64,000 bases of DNA from Agrococcus carbonis (GCF_900104705.1 NZ_LT629734.1:1426001-1490000), one strand, 5' to 3'. Shown: positions 55,604 to 64,000, numbered from the stretch's first letter. The notes: generated by a model from the sequence alone, not told the origin. Translations and numbers: made by a program.

Positions 55604-56626
55604 ATGAAGGCAGTGCAGTACAGGGCGTTCGGGCAGCGGCCCGAGCTGGTCGAGGTCGAGAAGCCCTCCCCCGGGCCGGGCGAGGTGCTGCTGCGCATCA
55701 CCGCCTCGGGCCTGTGCCACTCGGACGAGGTCGTGATGTCGTTCCCCGAGGAGGGCTACCCGTATCCCATGCCCATGACCCTCGGCCACGAGCCGGCGGG
55801 CGTCGTCGAGCAGCTCGGCGAGGGCGCGACGGGCGTCGAGGTGGGCGACAGCGTGATCGTCTACGGATGCTGGGGCTGCGGCGTGTGCACCATGTGCGCC
55901 TCGGGGCGCGAGAACCTGTGCCTCACCGGCATGGTCTCCCCCGGTCTCGGCGTCGACGGCGCCATGGCCGAGCACATGATCGTCGACAGCGTGCGCCACC
56001 TCGTGCCGATCGGCGACCTCGACCCGGTGCGCGCCGCCTCCCTCACCGACGCGGCGCTCACCCCCTACGAGGCGATCAAGAAGGTGCAGCACCACCTGCT
56101 GGGCGGATCGACCGCCGTGGTCATCGGCGCGGGCGGCCTCGGCCACGTCGCGATCCAGCTGCTGCGCACGCTCACCTCGGCGCGCGTCATCGCGCTCGAC
56201 GTCGGCGACGAGAAGCTCGCCTTCGCGAAGGAGGTCGGCGCGCACGAGGTGCTCGAGTCGAACGCGGATGCGGCGGGCAAGGTCAAGGAGATGACCGGCG
56301 GCGTGGGCGCCGACGTCGTGTTCGACTTCGTCGGCATCGACCCGACGGGCGCGACCGCCACCGCCGCGGTGCGGGTAGCGGGCGCGGTCGTCGTGGTCGG
56401 CGCGGGCGGCGGCAGCGCGAAGGTCGGGCTGCTCTCCGCGCCCTACGACGTCGAGGTGCGCACCTCCCTGTGGGGCCGCCGCTCGTCGCTCATCGAGCTC
56501 GTCGAGATGGCCAAGCGCGGCGAGATCAGGATCGAGACGAAGGAGTACCCGATCGACGACGCGCTGCAGGCGTACGCCGACCTGCACGACGGGAAGGTGC
56601 GCGGGCGCGCGGTCGTGGTGCCGTAG
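55604..56626 (+). CDS. Zinc-dependent alcohol dehydrogenase family protein
   Basis: 340 residues of the medium-chain dehydrogenase superfamily. Catalytic zinc: GLCHSD and GHEPAGVV; structural zinc Cys cluster in CWGCGVCTMCASGRENLC; NAD(P)-binding GAGGLGHVAIQLL. Length and motifs match NAD(P)-dependent alcohol dehydrogenases. Strong ribosome binding site (GAGGAGGAG). Substrate unknown. Divergent from hemB. Confidence 0.93.
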   Translation: MKAVQYRAFGQRPELVEVEKPSPGPGEVLLRITASGLCHSDEVVMSFPEEGYPYPMPMTLGHEPAGVVEQLGEGATGVEVGDSVIVYGCWGCGVCTMCASGRENLCLTGMVSPGLGVDGAMAEHMIVDSVRHLVPIGDLDPVRAASLTDAALTPYEAIKKVQHHLLGGSTAVVIGAGGLGHVAIQLLRTLTSARVIALDVGDEKLAFAKEVGAHEVLESNADAAGKVKEMTGGVGADVVFDFVGIDPTGATATAAVRVAGAVVVVGAGGGSAKVGLLSAPYDVEVRTSLWGRRSSLIELVEMAKRGEIRIETKEYPIDDALQAYADLHDGKVRGRAVVVP

Positions 56627-56680
56627 CGACGCGGGCAGCCGCGACGGGGCCGGCCCACGGGCCGCCCTCGGCCGCGGGCG

Positions 56681-57184
56681 CTATCCGCGCGGCGCCCCCG
56701 GCGCGCCGCCGTCGCCGATCGCGACCGCCTCGGCCGTCACGCCGGCCGACGCCCAGCGCACCGGCATGCCGGGGTGCTCGAGCGCGAACCAGAAGGTGGT
56801 CGCGCCCTCGTCGTCCACCACCTCGTAGCGGAGGCAGTCGCGCTCGCCGAAGGCGAGGCGGATGCGCTCGCGCGCGATCGTGGTGGAGGCGGCCGGGAAG
56901 GCGGCGTGCGCCTGCAGCTCGAGCCAGGTGACGCGGCGGGCCTGCGCCTGCCCGGTCGGCGTGCCCGACGCATCCGTCTCGACGCTCGTCGACGTGCAGC
57001 CCTCGGCATCTCCGCCCGCGAAGCCCGAGAGGTGGTGGTGCACCTCGCCGCTGCCCGTCGTGCGCACGAGCACCCAGTGGCTGTCGGGGCACGCGGCGCG
57101 GATCTCGTCGGCGGTGAAGGGCGTCGGCGCCAGGTCGGGGCCGAGCACGTGCGGGTCGGGGGCCGGGCGGGCGGCGTCGGTCAT
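56681..57184 (-). CDS. Protein of unknown function
   Basis: 167 residues with a mixed alpha/beta composition and no membrane segment. The core (SHWVLVRTTGSGEVHHHLSGF ... RYEVVDDEGATTFWFALEHPG) could be a small barrel, but I recognise no family. Its ATG overlaps the stop of the serine hydrolase gene upstream (57181-57184), so the two are coupled. Confidence 0.72.
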   Translation of the reverse strand: MTDAARPAPDPHVLGPDLAPTPFTADEIRAACPDSHWVLVRTTGSGEVHHHLSGFAGGDAEGCTSTSVETDASGTPTGQAQARRVTWLELQAHAAFPAASTTIARERIRLAFGERDCLRYEVVDDEGATTFWFALEHPGMPVRWASAGVTAEAVAIGDGGAPGAPRG

Positions 57185-58209
57185 GCGCGGCGCTCCGGAT
57201 CCGCGAATGCCGCGTCGATCGCGTCGGCGAGCACGCCGATCACCGGCCACGCGCCCTCGGAGCTGTTGCCGAGCACGCTCGCGGTCGTGCGGGTCGCGAT
57301 CACGTGGGTCGAGCGGAACGAGGAGCCTGCGTCGTAGCCCTCGAGGATGAGCGCGGCCTCGGTCGCGTGCAGCCAGAAGCCCATGCCGTAGCGCCTGCCC
57401 TCGTCGGGCACGTCGTGGCGCGGGCCCGTCAGCAGCGCGACCGACTCGGGCGAGACGATGCGGCCGTCGAGCAGCGCGAGCCAGAAGCGGTGCAGGTCGG
57501 CGGCCGTGGTGAAGATGCCGCCGTCGCCGTTGCCGAGCACCGGCAGGCGCAGCGTGCTCGCGAGGTCGCCCTCGTCGCCGAGGTAGCCGACCGCGGCGTC
57601 GCCGGGCAGCGCGTCGAGCGGCAGGAAGCCGGTGCGCGTCAAGCCCGCGGGCTCGAGCACGAGCCGCCGGACCGCGTCGTGGTAGCGCTCGCCCGTGACG
57701 CGCTCGATGAGCACCGCGAGCACCATGTAGCCGCCGTTGCAGTACGCGAAGCGCTCGCCGGGCGGGAAGGCCTGCGGCAGGTCGAGCATCGGCAGGAACG
57801 CCTCCGCGCTCGTGAGCTCGTGCACCGGCACGCTGAGCACGAAGTCGCTCGGCTGCCAGTCGGCCTCCTCGTCGAGGTAGTCGCCGATGCCGGAGGTGTG
57901 GGTGAGCAGGTGCTCGACCGTGACGGCGTCGTCGATCTGCGGCAGGTCGTCGCCGAGCAGCTCGCGCACCGGCTGGTCGAGGCGCAGCGCACCCCGCTCG
58001 ACGAGGGCCAGCACCGCGACGGCGGTGAAGCCCTTGCCGCCGCTCGATACGGCGATGCGGGTGTCGGCGGTCATGGGCGCCGCGAGCGCTCGGTGGCGGA
58101 AGCCCTCGCACCGCTCGAGCACGCGCTCGCCGTCGACGTCGACGGCGAGGACGCCGGTGAAGGGGCGCCGCGCGACGGCCTCGTCGAGCGCGGCGGGATC
58201 GATGTGCAT
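57181..58209 (-). CDS. Serine hydrolase, beta-lactamase class C fold
   Basis: 342 residues. SxxK at Ser56-Lys59 (SSGGKGF), Y-x-N in FAYCNGGYMVL, and the C-terminal region matching the DD-peptidase/esterase beta-lactamase family. No signal peptide, so probably a cytoplasmic esterase rather than a drug-resistance enzyme. ATG 58209 with GGAGG-like site upstream (GAGGAGCCCCC). Coupled to the unknown gene downstream. Confidence 0.9.
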   Translation of the reverse strand: MHIDPAALDEAVARRPFTGVLAVDVDGERVLERCEGFRHRALAAPMTADTRIAVSSGGKGFTAVAVLALVERGALRLDQPVRELLGDDLPQIDDAVTVEHLLTHTSGIGDYLDEEADWQPSDFVLSVPVHELTSAEAFLPMLDLPQAFPPGERFAYCNGGYMVLAVLIERVTGERYHDAVRRLVLEPAGLTRTGFLPLDALPGDAAVGYLGDEGDLASTLRLPVLGNGDGGIFTTAADLHRFWLALLDGRIVSPESVALLTGPRHDVPDEGRRYGMGFWLHATEAALILEGYDAGSSFRSTHVIATRTTASVLGNSSEGAWPVIGVLADAIDAAFADPERRA

Positions 58210-58300
58210 GGGGGCTCCTCGCAAGTCGGTGATCAGCAGGCTACGGGGCGCGACTGGGCGGGATAGCGGGGCGCGCGCCGCCGCGACGGGCGCGGCCGGG

Positions 58301-59971
58301 TCACGCCGGTCGGTCGGTCAGGCGACCGCCCTCGAGGTGCCAGCGGCGCGTGATGCCGAGCCGGTCGAGGAACGCCGCGTCGTGGCTCACGACGACGAGC
58401 GCGCCCTCGTAGGCGGCCAGCGCCTCCACGAGCCGGTCGATCGAGTCGAGGTCGAGCGAGTTCGTCGGCTCGTCGAGCAGCAGCAGCTGCGGCGCGGGGT
58501 CCGCGAGCAGCAGGCGCGCGAGCGCGAGCCGGAACCGCTCGCCGCCCGAGAGCTCCTGCACCCGCTGCTCGGCCCGCGCGCCGCGGAACAGGAACCGTGC
58601 GAGCTGCGCCCGCACCTCGAGCGGCGTGCGCGCGGGCGCCGTCTCGCGCACCGCCTCGATCAGGGTCGCGCCGTCGTCGTCGAAGCGAATGCGCTGCGGC
58701 AGCAGGGCGGTATGCCGGATGCGGTGCGTCACCTCGGCGAGCGCGGCTGGCCGGCCGGTGCCCGCTGCGAAGCCGTCGCCCGCTGCAGAGCCGTCGCCCG
58801 CGGCATCCGTGCTGCCCAGGACGGTCGACCCGCGGCCGGCGATCGCCTCGAGCAGCGTCGACTTGCCCGCGCCGTTCGCGCCCGTGAGCGCGATCCGCTC
58901 AGGCCCCCGCACCGCGACGTCCGTGCCGTCCGCGAGCACGAGCCCCAGCACGTCGCGGCCGGCGGGCACGCGCGTGTCGGGCAGTGCGATGCGGATCGCG
59001 CCCTCGTCGCGCACGCGCGCACGTGCCTCGTCGAGCGCGGCGGCGGCCGACGCCTCCCGCCCCGAGTGCAGAGCGCCGGACCGCGCCGTCGTCCGCTCGG
59101 CGGCGTTCTGCATCGCGTTCGCGAAGATCGTCGGGATGCCGCCGGAGAGCCGCACCCGCCGACCCGCCGCCTCGGCCCGCTGCCGGCGCTCGGTCGCTTC
59201 GATGCGGTCGCGCCGCTCGCGCCGCACGAGCGCCTCGGCGTCGCGCACGCCCCTGGCGGCCGCGGCCTGCTCGGCGGCGATCGCCGCGCGGTAGGCGCTG
59301 TAGGGCCCGTCGAAGGTGCGCAGGCCCGCGCCGTGGAGCTCGGCGATGCGGTCGACCCGCTCGAGCAGCGCGACGTCGTGGCTGACCACGACGAGCGTGC
59401 CCCGCCAACCGCCCACCGCGTCGTGCAGCCGCGCGCTGGCGGCGGCGTCGAGGTTGTTGGTCGGCTCGTCGAGCAGCGCGATGTCGGCGCGCTGGAGGCG
59501 GATCGCGGCGAGCCCGACGAGCACCGCTTCGCCGCCGGAGAGGGTCGCGATGGGGCGGGCGAGCAGGTCGGCATCGCCCGCGAGGCCGAGTGCGGCGAGC
59601 TCGGCGAGCGCCTCCGCCTCGATGCCCCAGCGATCGCCGACGGCGTCGAAGCGGTGCTGCGCGACGTCGCCGGCCTCGATGGCCGCGATCGCACCGAGCA
59701 CGTCGGCGATGCCGAGCGCATCCGCCACCGTGCCCGGTCCGAGGGCGAGCTGCTGCGGCAGCGTCGCGACCGAGCCGCGCACGACGAGCTCGCCGGATGC
59801 GGGCGCGAGGTCGCCGGCGATGAGCCGCAGGAGCGTGGACTTGCCGGCGCCGTTGCGGCCGACGAGGCCCGTGGTGCCGTGGCCGAGCGAACCGGTGAGC
59901 CCGTCGAGCGCGACGGTGCCGTCGGGCCAGCGGAAGGAGACGCGCGAGAGCGCGATGGCGGGATGTGCCAA
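58301..59971 (-). CDS. ABC-F family ribosome-associated ATPase
   Basis: 556 residues: two ATPase domains (Walker [10 protein letters not shown] and GANGAGKST; signatures LSGGE in both; DEPTNNLD and DEPTNSLD) with an Arg/Ala-rich P-site-tRNA-interaction linker between them and no membrane domain. ABC-F proteins protect ribosomes from antibiotics or aid translation. The TTG start at 59971 follows GAGGATCTCTC. A leader ORF with alternative hairpins precedes it, typical of drug-inducible ABC-F resistance genes, so an antibiotic-protection role is favoured. Confidence 0.92.
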   Translation of the reverse strand: MAHPAIALSRVSFRWPDGTVALDGLTGSLGHGTTGLVGRNGAGKSTLLRLIAGDLAPASGELVVRGSVATLPQQLALGPGTVADALGIADVLGAIAAIEAGDVAQHRFDAVGDRWGIEAEALAELAALGLAGDADLLARPIATLSGGEAVLVGLAAIRLQRADIALLDEPTNNLDAAASARLHDAVGGWRGTLVVVSHDVALLERVDRIAELHGAGLRTFDGPYSAYRAAIAAEQAAAARGVRDAEALVRRERRDRIEATERRQRAEAAGRRVRLSGGIPTIFANAMQNAAERTTARSGALHSGREASAAAALDEARARVRDEGAIRIALPDTRVPAGRDVLGLVLADGTDVAVRGPERIALTGANGAGKSTLLEAIAGRGSTVLGSTDAAGDGSAAGDGFAAGTGRPAALAEVTHRIRHTALLPQRIRFDDDGATLIEAVRETAPARTPLEVRAQLARFLFRGARAEQRVQELSGGERFRLALARLLLADPAPQLLLLDEPTNSLDLDSIDRLVEALAAYEGALVVVSHDAAFLDRLGITRRWHLEGGRLTDRPA

Positions 59972-59996
59972 GAGAGATCCTCATCAGAGCGTGGGA

Positions 59997-60106
59997 GCGC
60001 TGACGGAAGGGTCGGCAGTGCGTGGGCTGCCGGGTCAGCGCGCGGTCGCGGCTCCCTGGATCTCGGTCATGTCGACTCTTCTCGTGGCGAGGGCGCGGGC
60101 GCTGAC
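59997..60106 (-). promoter_or_regulatory. Putative attenuator upstream of the ABC-F gene
   Basis: On the minus strand three 8-nt blocks occur in order: GTCAGCGC (60106-60099, A), GCGCTGAC (60041-60034, B), GTCAGCGC (60004-59997, C). B can pair with A or with C but not both. B covers the leader stop codon. A second hairpin CGGCAG-CCCACGCA-CTGCCG (60032-60013) lies between B and C. Ribosome stalling on the leader would favour one alternative, as in known ABC-F attenuators; no U-tract is present. Confidence 0.6.
60035..60070 (-). CDS. 11-residue leader peptide ORF of the ABC-F gene
   Basis: ATG to TGA encodes MTEIQGAATAR, preceded by GAGAAGAG on the minus strand. The stop codon lies in block B of the alternative hairpins. 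The ORF ends 63 nt before the ABC-F TTG. No similarity to known leaders is claimed. Confidence 0.5.
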   Translation of the reverse strand: MTEIQGAATAR

Positions 60107-60173
60107 ACCGCCCGCGATGCTCAGGCGAAGATACGCGACGCGCGCTGCGAGGGCAAGCGCCGGGGCGGATGCG

Positions 60174-60668
60174 TCAGCGCGGCTGCTCGGGATCGGTGAC
60201 GTCGGCGACCTGCGCGCCGAGGTGCGCGACGAGCGCGTCGCCGTCGACGGTCGCGGCGACGCCGTGATCGCCGGCGCCGATCGAGACGCGGCGACCGCGC
60301 ACGCGCTCGTCGGCGACGACGGGCAGCGGATGCGTCGTGCCGAAGGGCGTGATGGTGCCGCGGCGGAAGCCCGTCACGGCGAACGCGGCGTCGGCATCGG
60401 GCATAGACAGCCGGCTCACGCCGAGCAGCTCGCGCAGCTTCGGCCACGAGATCGTGCGGTCGCCCGGCACGAGCACGAGCAGGTGGTCGCCCTCGCCGCG
60501 GCGCACGACCATCGTCTTGATGATGTCGGCGGGCTCGACCCCGCGGGCTGCGGCGGCCTCGGCGAGCGAGCCGACGCGGCCGTGGCGCGTCACCTCGTGC
60601 TCGAGGCCGGAGGCTGCGAGCGCGTCGAGCGCGGGGTTGCGGGGAGCGTCGGCGGTCGCGTCGGTCAT
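60174..60668 (-). CDS. YbaK/ProX-type aminoacyl-tRNA deacylase
   Basis: 164 residues. The YbaK domain has IIKTMVVRRGEGDHLLVLVPGD and GFRRGTITPFG. Enzymes of this family hydrolyse mischarged Cys- or Ala-tRNA(Pro). The substrate here cannot be decided. ATG 60668, downstream of hemD with 22 bp between. Confidence 0.88.
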   Translation of the reverse strand: MTDATADAPRNPALDALAASGLEHEVTRHGRVGSLAEAAAARGVEPADIIKTMVVRRGEGDHLLVLVPGDRTISWPKLRELLGVSRLSMPDADAAFAVTGFRRGTITPFGTTHPLPVVADERVRGRRVSIGAGDHGVAATVDGDALVAHLGAQVADVTDPEQPR

Positions 60669-60690
60669 GGACCCACGCTACGCCTCCGCC

Positions 60691-61524
60691 TCACGCCGCG
60701 GGCGCCGCCGTCGTCAGGGCTGCGACGAGGCCCTCGGGGCTCGGGCGCTCCGCGACCGCGGCGACCGCCAGGCCCGCCCGGCGGCAGTCCTCGGCGGTCT
60801 GCTCGCCCATCGCGACGACGAGCGCGGCGGGCCCGAGGCCGAGCCGCGCGACCTGCTTGGCGACGGAGCCGGACGTCACGAGCACGGCGTCGACGAATGC
60901 GGGACGGGCAGCATCGGTCGCGGTCGCGAGCGCGTCGTCGGCGGTATCCCGTGCGGCCGCCTGCAGCTCGGCCTGGTGGCGCAGCGCATCCGCGGGCTCG
61001 GGAGCACCGGCGCTCCGCACCGCCTCGGCGAGGTCGTCGGCCGAGGCGAACACGGGCGTCGTCCGGTACGCGACGACCTCGGTCACCTGCATGCCGTGGC
61101 GGCGCAGGCCCTCGGCGATCGTGGGCTTGGCGTCGAGCGCGTGCGGCCACAGCACGCGGCCAGCGCGGATCGGCCACTCGTCGACGAGCCCGGCCGCCGA
61201 CTGGCGCGTGGGGATGAACGCGACGGGGATGCCGCGCTCGCGCAGCGCCGCCGCGGTGACGCTGCCGACCGCCGCGACCGAGACGTTGGCGGGCACCCCG
61301 CGCAGCACGCGCACCGTCGACTGGCTCGTGACGACGAGCCAGTCGAAGCGGCCCGCGGTCAGCTGCTCGAGCATCGCGCGCAGGCGCTCCTGATCCTCGG
61401 CCGGCGCGGTCTGCACGAGCGGCACGACGACCGGCTCGAAGCCGACTGCGGCGACGCGCCGGGCGACGTCGTCGCCCCAGCTGCCGCCGCGCGGGATCAG
61501 GACTCGCATGGGACGGTCGGGCAT
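60691..61524 (-). CDS. hemD: Uroporphyrinogen-III synthase
   Basis: 277 residues. The two-lobed HemD fold is seen in RVLIPRGGSWGDDVARRVAAVGFEPVVVPL, LVVTSQSTVRVL, AAVGSVTAAALRERGI and the C-terminal AVLVTSGSVAKQVARLG...GEQTAEDCRRAG. It closes the ring of pre-uroporphyrinogen made by HemC. ATGs at 61524 and 61509 are both possible; neither has a clear binding site. A ~115-bp gap holding a perfect palindrome separates it from hemC. Confidence 0.88.
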   Translation of the reverse strand: MPDRPMRVLIPRGGSWGDDVARRVAAVGFEPVVVPLVQTAPAEDQERLRAMLEQLTAGRFDWLVVTSQSTVRVLRGVPANVSVAAVGSVTAAALRERGIPVAFIPTRQSAAGLVDEWPIRAGRVLWPHALDAKPTIAEGLRRHGMQVTEVVAYRTTPVFASADDLAEAVRSAGAPEPADALRHQAELQAAARDTADDALATATDAARPAFVDAVLVTSGSVAKQVARLGLGPAALVVAMGEQTAEDCRRAGLAVAAVAERPSPEGLVAALTTAAPAA

Positions 61525-61570
61525 GGGAGGGAGCGTACCGGGCGGCGTCCCGGAGCCGTTCCGCGGTCAC

Positions 61571-61603
61571 GCGCGTCCAGCTGGATCATCCCGCTGGACG
61601 CGC
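61571..61603. terminator. 33-bp palindrome between hemC and hemD
   Basis: GCGCGTCCAGC (61571-61581) and GCTGGACGCGC (61593-61603) are perfect inverses; the loop also pairs (GGAT/ATCC), giving a near-continuous 33-bp cruciform. It follows the hemC stop by 36 bp. It may be a terminator or a regulatory hairpin. Confidence 0.65.
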
Positions 61604-61639
61604 GCAGATCCGGACATCCTCCGGGCCGCGCCCCGCGCA

Positions 61640-62587
61640 TCAGCGGGCGTCGGCGATGAGCTCGGCCGCCCCTGCCTCCATGAGCTCGGCCACCGCGCGC
61701 TCGGCGACGTCGCGCGCCGCCCCCGCGAGCTCCGCGGACGCAGTGCCGTCGAGCGTGTAGGCGTGGGATGCGGTGAGCCGCTTCGAGCCGTCGGTCGCGT
61801 ACGCGCTGGCGCTCAGGAACAGCATGCCGTCGGCGACCTCGGCGTGCGCGCCGAGCGGCGCGGCGCAGCCCGCCTCGAGGCCCGCGAGCACCCGGCGCTC
61901 GGCGTCGACCGATGCGCGCGTGGAGGCGTGGTCGGTCTTGGCGACCGCCGCGCGCGCCGCGGCGTCGCCCGCGCGGATCTCGACCGCGAGCGCGCCCTGC
62001 CCGGGCGCGGTCGGGAAGTCGACGAGGTCGAGGATGTCGGTCGCCTTGCCGTCGAGCCCGAGGCGCTTGAGCCCCGCGAGCGCGAGCACGACCGCGTCGA
62101 GGTCTGCGCCCTCGCCCGTCTCCGCGTCGCCGAGGGCGCGCGCGATGCGCGTCGGCACGTTGCCGCGGATGTCGACGACCTCGAGGTCGGGTCGGGCCAG
62201 CCGCAGCTGCGCGGCGCGGCGCGGCGATCCCGTGCCCACCTTCGCGCCCTCGGGCAGCTCGGCGAAGCGCAGGCCGTCGCGAGCGACGAGCGCGTCGCGG
62301 GCGTCCTCCCGCTTCGAGACCGCGGCGAGCTCGATCCCGTCGGCCGGCGCCGTCGGCAGATCCTTGAGCGAGTGCACCGCGACGTCGACCGTGCCGTCGA
62401 GCAGCGCATCCCGCAGCGCCGAGACGAACACGCCCGTGCCGCCGAGCTGCTGCAGCGAGGAGCGGTCGGTGTCGCCCTTCGTCGTGATCGGCACGAGCTC
62501 GACCTCGCCCGCGAAGCGCTCGGCGAGCGCCGCGCACTGCGCCATCGCGAGCGCCGAGCCGCGCGTGCCGACCCTGAGGGTGCTCAC
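61640..62587 (-). CDS. hemC: Hydroxymethylbilane synthase (porphobilinogen deaminase)
   Basis: 315 residues. TLRVGTRGSALAMAQ at the N-terminus, SLKDLPTAPADG (catalytic Asp), GTGSPRRAAQL and GNVPTR are diagnostic. The dipyrromethane-anchoring Cys is in LEAGCAAPLGAHA. GTG start overlaps the hemH stop by 4 nt. Confidence 0.96.
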   Translation of the reverse strand: MSTLRVGTRGSALAMAQCAALAERFAGEVELVPITTKGDTDRSSLQQLGGTGVFVSALRDALLDGTVDVAVHSLKDLPTAPADGIELAAVSKREDARDALVARDGLRFAELPEGAKVGTGSPRRAAQLRLARPDLEVVDIRGNVPTRIARALGDAETGEGADLDAVVLALAGLKRLGLDGKATDILDLVDFPTAPGQGALAVEIRAGDAAARAAVAKTDHASTRASVDAERRVLAGLEAGCAAPLGAHAEVADGMLFLSASAYATDGSKRLTASHAYTLDGTASAELAGAARDVAERAVAELMEAGAAELIADAR

Positions 62588-63906
62588 GGCTGCAGCCCGG
62601 CGATCGCGGGCCGGAAGCCCAGGCGCGGGTTCTCGCAGCAGCCCGGTCGGCACACGTCGTACCAGGCGGGGATCGACGTGACGGCCTTGCGCTCGGCGGT
62701 CGGCCGGCCCTCGAGCCGCTCCTGCACGAGGTCGACGAGCGCGCCCACGTACTGCGGGTCGACGCCCGGCGTGGGTGCGCGACGCACCCACAGCCCTGCC
62801 TCGGTCGCCGTCTCGACGGCCTCCTCGTCGAGGTCCCACATGACCTCCATGTGGTCGCTCACGAAGCCGAGCGGCACGATGACGACGGCCTTCCGCGCCT
62901 CGAGCGCCTCGATCGCGTCGTTGATGTCGGGCTCGAGCCACGGCTGGGACGCGGGCCCAGAGCGCGACTGGTAGACGAGCTGCCACGCGACGCCCGGCGC
63001 CGCCTCCCCCATGACCCACTCGGCCGCGGCGAGGTGCTGCGCCTCGTAGCCGCCGCCCGGGCCCCACTCGTGGAGGTCGGGCGCGCCCGAGCGCTCCGCG
63101 TCGGCGGTGGGGATGCTGTGCGTCGCGAAGAGCACCTCGATCTCGCCGTCGGCGAAGCCCGCCTCGCGCGCCTCGGCGACCGTCGCGCGGACGCCGTCGA
63201 CGAACGGCGCGAGGAAGCCGGGGTGGTTGAAGAACTGGCGCACCTTGTCGATCTGCATCGTGCCCTGCAGGCCCGTGGCCTCGAGCGCATCCGCCCAGTC
63301 CTCGCGGTACTGGCGGCACGACGAGTACGACGAGTACGCCGAGGTGGGGATCGCGATGAGCGAGCGGGCGCCCGCGTCGGCCGCCTCCTGCAGCGCCTCG
63401 TCGAGGTAGGGCGCCCAGTTGCGGTTGCCCCAGTAGACGGGCAGGTCGACGCCCGCGGCGGCGAGCGCCGCCTCGAGCGCGGCCTTCAGCTCGCGGTTCT
63501 GGTCGTTGATGGGGCTCACGCCGCCGAAGTGGCGGTAGTGGGTCGCGACCTCCTCGAGGCGCTCGTCGGGGATGCCGCGGCCGCGCGTGACGTTGCGGAG
63601 GAACGGCAGCACGTCGTCCTGCCCCTCCGGGCCGCCGAAGCCCGACAGCAGGATGCCGTCGTAGGCGACCGGCTCCTCGACGTGCTCGGGGCCGGCCTGC
63701 GCCGCGGGCGTCGCGCTCGGCACCGCGGCGCCGGGCTCGAGGTGCACGCCGGTCGCCGCCGGCGCCTTGGTCTCCCGGCGCTGCTCGGCCTGCGCCTGCG
63801 CCTGCTGCTCGGTCTGCTGCTGCATGCCGCCGCAGCATCCGCCGCCGCAGCATCCGCCCGCCTGGGGCTCGGTCATCTGGGGCTCGGTCATCTGGGTCTC
63901 GCTCAC
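62584..63906 (-). CDS. hemH: Coproporphyrin ferrochelatase with Cys-rich N-terminal extension
   Basis: 440 residues. The ferrochelatase core begins near residue 80 (YDGILLSGFGGPEG) and has HYRHFGGVSPIN, SAYSSYSSCRQYRED, LFATHSIP and PLGFVSDHMEVMWDLD. Actinobacterial 2Fe-2S Cys ligands are visible in SSCRQ and the C-terminal CRPGCC. Unusually, an ~80-residue extension carries MTEPQ repeats and GGCCGGGCCGG (two Cys pairs), then a Gln-rich stretch. GTG start overlaps hemQ by 4 nt; no downstream start would remove only the extension cleanly. Inserts iron into coproporphyrin III before HemQ. Confidence 0.93.
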   Translation of the reverse strand: MSETQMTEPQMTEPQAGGCCGGGCCGGMQQQTEQQAQAQAEQRRETKAPAATGVHLEPGAAVPSATPAAQAGPEHVEEPVAYDGILLSGFGGPEGQDDVLPFLRNVTRGRGIPDERLEEVATHYRHFGGVSPINDQNRELKAALEAALAAAGVDLPVYWGNRNWAPYLDEALQEAADAGARSLIAIPTSAYSSYSSCRQYREDWADALEATGLQGTMQIDKVRQFFNHPGFLAPFVDGVRATVAEAREAGFADGEIEVLFATHSIPTADAERSGAPDLHEWGPGGGYEAQHLAAAEWVMGEAAPGVAWQLVYQSRSGPASQPWLEPDINDAIEALEARKAVVIVPLGFVSDHMEVMWDLDEEAVETATEAGLWVRRAPTPGVDPQYVGALVDLVQERLEGRPTAERKAVTSIPAWYDVCRPGCCENPRLGFRPAIAGLQP

Positions 63907-64000
63907 GCGAGCACCTCCTCGATCTCGTCGGCGCCGATGCGGCGCCCGGTGAAGAAGGGGATCTCCTCGCGCACGTGCAGCCGCGCGTCGACCGCCCGCA
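63903..64000 (-). CDS. hemQ: Coproheme decarboxylase HemQ, C-terminal fragment
   Basis: The last ~31 residues read ...RLHVREEIPFFTGRRIGADEIEEVLA before TGA, the conserved HemQ (chlorite dismutase-like) tail. The rest lies beyond the window. The stop overlaps the hemH GTG by 4 nt. HemQ removes two propionates from coproheme to give heme b, completing the Gram-positive heme route. Confidence 0.9.
   Translation of the reverse strand, partial: RAVDARLHVREEIPFFTGRRIGADEIEEVLA

Overview
The window is very GC-rich, gene-dense DNA from an actinobacterium, most likely a member of the Microbacteriaceae (Agrococcus-like; this is an inference from gene content). Supporting features are an HspR-type (HAIR) heat-shock operator, class Ib ribonucleotide reductase nrdHIEF under paired NrdR boxes, NucS mismatch endonuclease, the coproporphyrin-dependent heme pathway (HemQ plus an Fe-S ferrochelatase), a C50-carotenoid operon of the lycopene elongase / epsilon-cyclase type, and many GTG starts with 4-nt ATGA/GTGA overlaps. 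I see no insertion sequence, prophage, tRNA, rRNA or CRISPR array.

Layout: 1-6.3 kb holds a truncated membrane protein, a ClpC-like ATPase with a HAIR operator, a DUF1801 protein, a flavin monooxygenase, a DJ-1/PfpI protein and a DUF4232-like lipoprotein. 6.3-10.7 kb is nrdHIEF. 10.8-12.9 kb holds a secreted trypsin-like protease and an unassigned protein. 12.9-18.7 kb is a sugar island: transketolase diverges from a ROK regulator, followed by an ascorbate-type PTS (EIIA, EIIB, EIIC); two matching 26-bp operator-like sites link both promoters. 18.7-28.1 kb holds a DUF2975/XRE pair, glutaminase fused to a STAS-like domain, two tandem paralogous membrane proteins with a DUF5302 protein, a metallo-beta-lactamase-fold hydrolase, RmuC, a Nudix hydrolase, and an EamA transporter divergent from a MarR regulator.

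28.2-38.9 kb is the most striking block: 13 genes on the minus strand, every junction overlapping by 4-8 nt, beginning with idi-crtE-crtB-crtI-crtYe-crtYf-crtEb and continuing into an NAD-binding epimerase-like protein, a pyrimidine-dimer DNA glycosylase, a TspO-like protein, a GT2 glycosyltransferase, an EEP-fold protein and a membrane protein. It diverges from a CrtR-like MarR regulator across nested inverted repeats. It looks like a combined pigment and photoprotection operon.

39-52 kb holds a PIF1-like helicase, a class II amidotransferase, a three-gene envelope-stress-type operon, a 19-residue Cys-rich peptide divergent from an ArsR regulator, an M13 peptidase, a MATE exporter, an ABC-2 exporter, an MFS transporter and NucS. 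Around 51.8-52.1 kb is a cluster of REP-like palindromic repeats related to copies at 26.5 and 43.6 kb. 52.1-64 kb carries a zinc-ribbon/tandem-repeat protein, heme genes in two blocks (hemB-hemL and hemQ-hemH-hemC, with hemD), a zinc alcohol dehydrogenase, a serine hydrolase, and an ABC-F protein preceded by an 11-codon leader and alternative hairpins that look like an attenuator.
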